Source of the DNA: Latrodectus hesperus
Lineage: Eukaryota > Arthropoda > Arachnida > Araneae > Theridiidae
Direction of reading: 5' to 3'
Length of the DNA stretch: 64,000 nucleotides
Assembly (NCBI GenBank): GCA_037975125.1
Contig: CM075857.1
Location: 69,457,899-69,521,898, forward strand
Positions 62,781 to 64,000 of the stretch are shown piece by piece. The stretch's first letter is position 1; each line of letters begins with the position of its first letter. The notes under the pieces are model-generated. The model saw only the letters and a program-made list of their open reading frames with translations. It did not search any database and was not told the DNA's origin. The translations under genes and the position numbers were made by a program.

Positions 62781-63819
62781 TATATATTTTTATTGAACTA
62801 TGTATGTAGATATTTCTTATAGACTAATTGGCCAAACTTATCAACCTTTGCAGACTTTAACTTTCAATGGTAAATGTATACTATGCTTTGGGAGGAGTAT
62901 TGAATTTATAAAAACAATTATTTGTGTATAATATTTTAAAAATATTTTTACTATTTATGTAGCTTTACTATCATATGTGCCAAACTGGCTACTGAATGGT
63001 TAACCTTCTTTTTCTATTCAACACTTTGGGGTATAAAATCTCACCTTGGGAGACATATTTGTAGCGGTTCGGATTCTGCTTTAAACAGTAGATCCCTATC
63101 TGATTAACATTTGTGTGCAAAAATTACCATTGAGTGACCAACAAACCAAATTTACCATAAACTATTATTGTAGGCTTCATATATTTTAATCTTAATATCA
63201 TCTTAATCACATCATTTTAATATTTCATTCCTAGAAATTTAATCACTGAAAAATTCACCAAAGAAATTAATTTTATTTATGCATTTTTGGTATTTTAATG
63301 AAAATAAATGGTTTCAAGAATTTTTTCAATAGATCTTTTCAAATATAGGGGCAGCTGTTTCCATTTATTTTATAAATTTTGAATTCTTGTAAATTTACAT
63401 TACAATACTTAATAATTAATAAAATAGAATTCTTTATGTTGTCAGCATAAAGTGCCTATCTTTTGCCTTTTTCAAAATAAATTCGTTGGTTGAAAAAAGT
63501 GGAAATATATAGATTTTAAATTAAAAAATATAAAACTCTGTCATTCTTCATCATGTTGCTACAGTATCTGATATATTTGAATCCTTTCAATTTTAAAAGC
63601 TTGTAGAATATTTGCAAAAAAAAAAAATCATAAGTTTTTTTGTGATTTTAATAAATGAAAAACAAGACTACACATTTTTTAGTAAAAGATTGATCATGAG
63701 CATAATTAAGGGATATATAAAACTTTATAGGTTGTCGCTTGACATCTAAAAGTATTGATCAGCATTTTATTTATACTAACCCAATATATAATATTTAAGT
63801 TTAATTTCAAAAAGAAATA

Positions 63820-63939
63820 TAAAGCATCTTGCAAAATTTTTTGTCGTGTATGTAACATATTTAGCCTGGTACTTATAGCCTCAGCAGGAGCCAATGGGTA
63901 GAATGGGCCAATAATTGTATCAGGCTCACTTAATTGCAA
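63820..63939 (-). other. Unassigned short open frame at the right edge
   Basis: The - strand reads MQLSEPDTIIGPFYPLAPAE, AISTRLNMLHTRQKIL and QDAL before turning into AT-rich noise. The first 45 residues have balanced composition unlike neighbouring DNA. It could be an exon or transposon fragment; I do not recognise it. It lies in what should be intron or 3' flank of PPP1R37, on the opposite strand. Confidence 0.25.
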
Positions 63940-64000
63940 GATCTTGAATAAACATTTATTTACAATCTATAAATTATTTACAAATTCCGAAGTCAATGCA

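Larger units (their letters stand above)
61031..64000 (+). other. PPP1R37 intron 2, continuing beyond the window
   Basis: Contains the rearranged repeat at 61.6-62.8 kb and an unassigned minus-strand frame near 63.9 kb. No leucine-rich repeat exon was seen. Confidence 0.5.

Overview
The window is AT-rich (roughly three quarters A+T) animal nuclear DNA. Host coding sequence is sparse, in small exons separated by kilobase introns, and most of the rest is transposon debris and microsatellites. Gene structure, the Tc1/mariner families and the tRNA-derived SINEs point to an arthropod. My inference is a chelicerate, most likely a spider, because the Tc1 and SINE families look like ones I associate with spider genomes. 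No database search was possible.

I recognise three host genes by translating across splice sites. (1) A CCDC81-type gene with HU/IHF-like domains lies on the + strand, with exons at 7012-7073, 12752-12914 and 13833-14056. A phase-compatible candidate last exon is at 25066-25218. (2) ERH (enhancer of rudimentary homolog) lies on the - strand, with coding exons at 50814-50898 (or to 50907), 48666-48786 and 45072-45171. It gives a complete protein of about 102 residues. (3) The 5' part of PPP1R37, a protein phosphatase 1 regulatory subunit, lies on the + strand with exons at 57675-57888 and 60933-61030, and runs off the right edge. ERH and PPP1R37 are head to head. The three genes have no evident shared pathway.

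Layout. 0.8-1.2 kb: SINE. 3.35-5.32 kb: three copies of one MITE family, one split by a second MITE. 7.0-14.1 kb: CCDC81 exons, with a full-length decayed mariner (8.44-9.76 kb) and two SINEs in the introns. 14-25 kb: SINEs and two Tc1-like relics. 25.8-31 kb: SINE, relic of a Polinton/Maverick-type DNA polymerase B interrupted by a Tc1 fragment, and unassigned ORFs. 31.49-32.79 kb: a young mariner with near-perfect terminal repeats and only two lesions seen. 33-45 kb: very AT-rich, with one odd island between two long (TA)n tracts. 45-51 kb: ERH. 51.3-56.9 kb: a decayed Tc1 copy, then tandem-repeat-rich DNA with units of about 57 and 116-128 bp. 57.7-61 kb: PPP1R37. 61.6-62.8 kb: an inverted, rearranged relative of the 53.5-54.3 kb repeat.

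I saw no rRNA gene, no convincing functional tRNA gene, no CRISPR array and nothing resembling a bacterial operon. The observations I rate highest are the modular SINEs with exchanged heads and tails, the composite tandem/inverted repeat family, the near-intact mariner with DD41D spacing, and the polymerase B relic.
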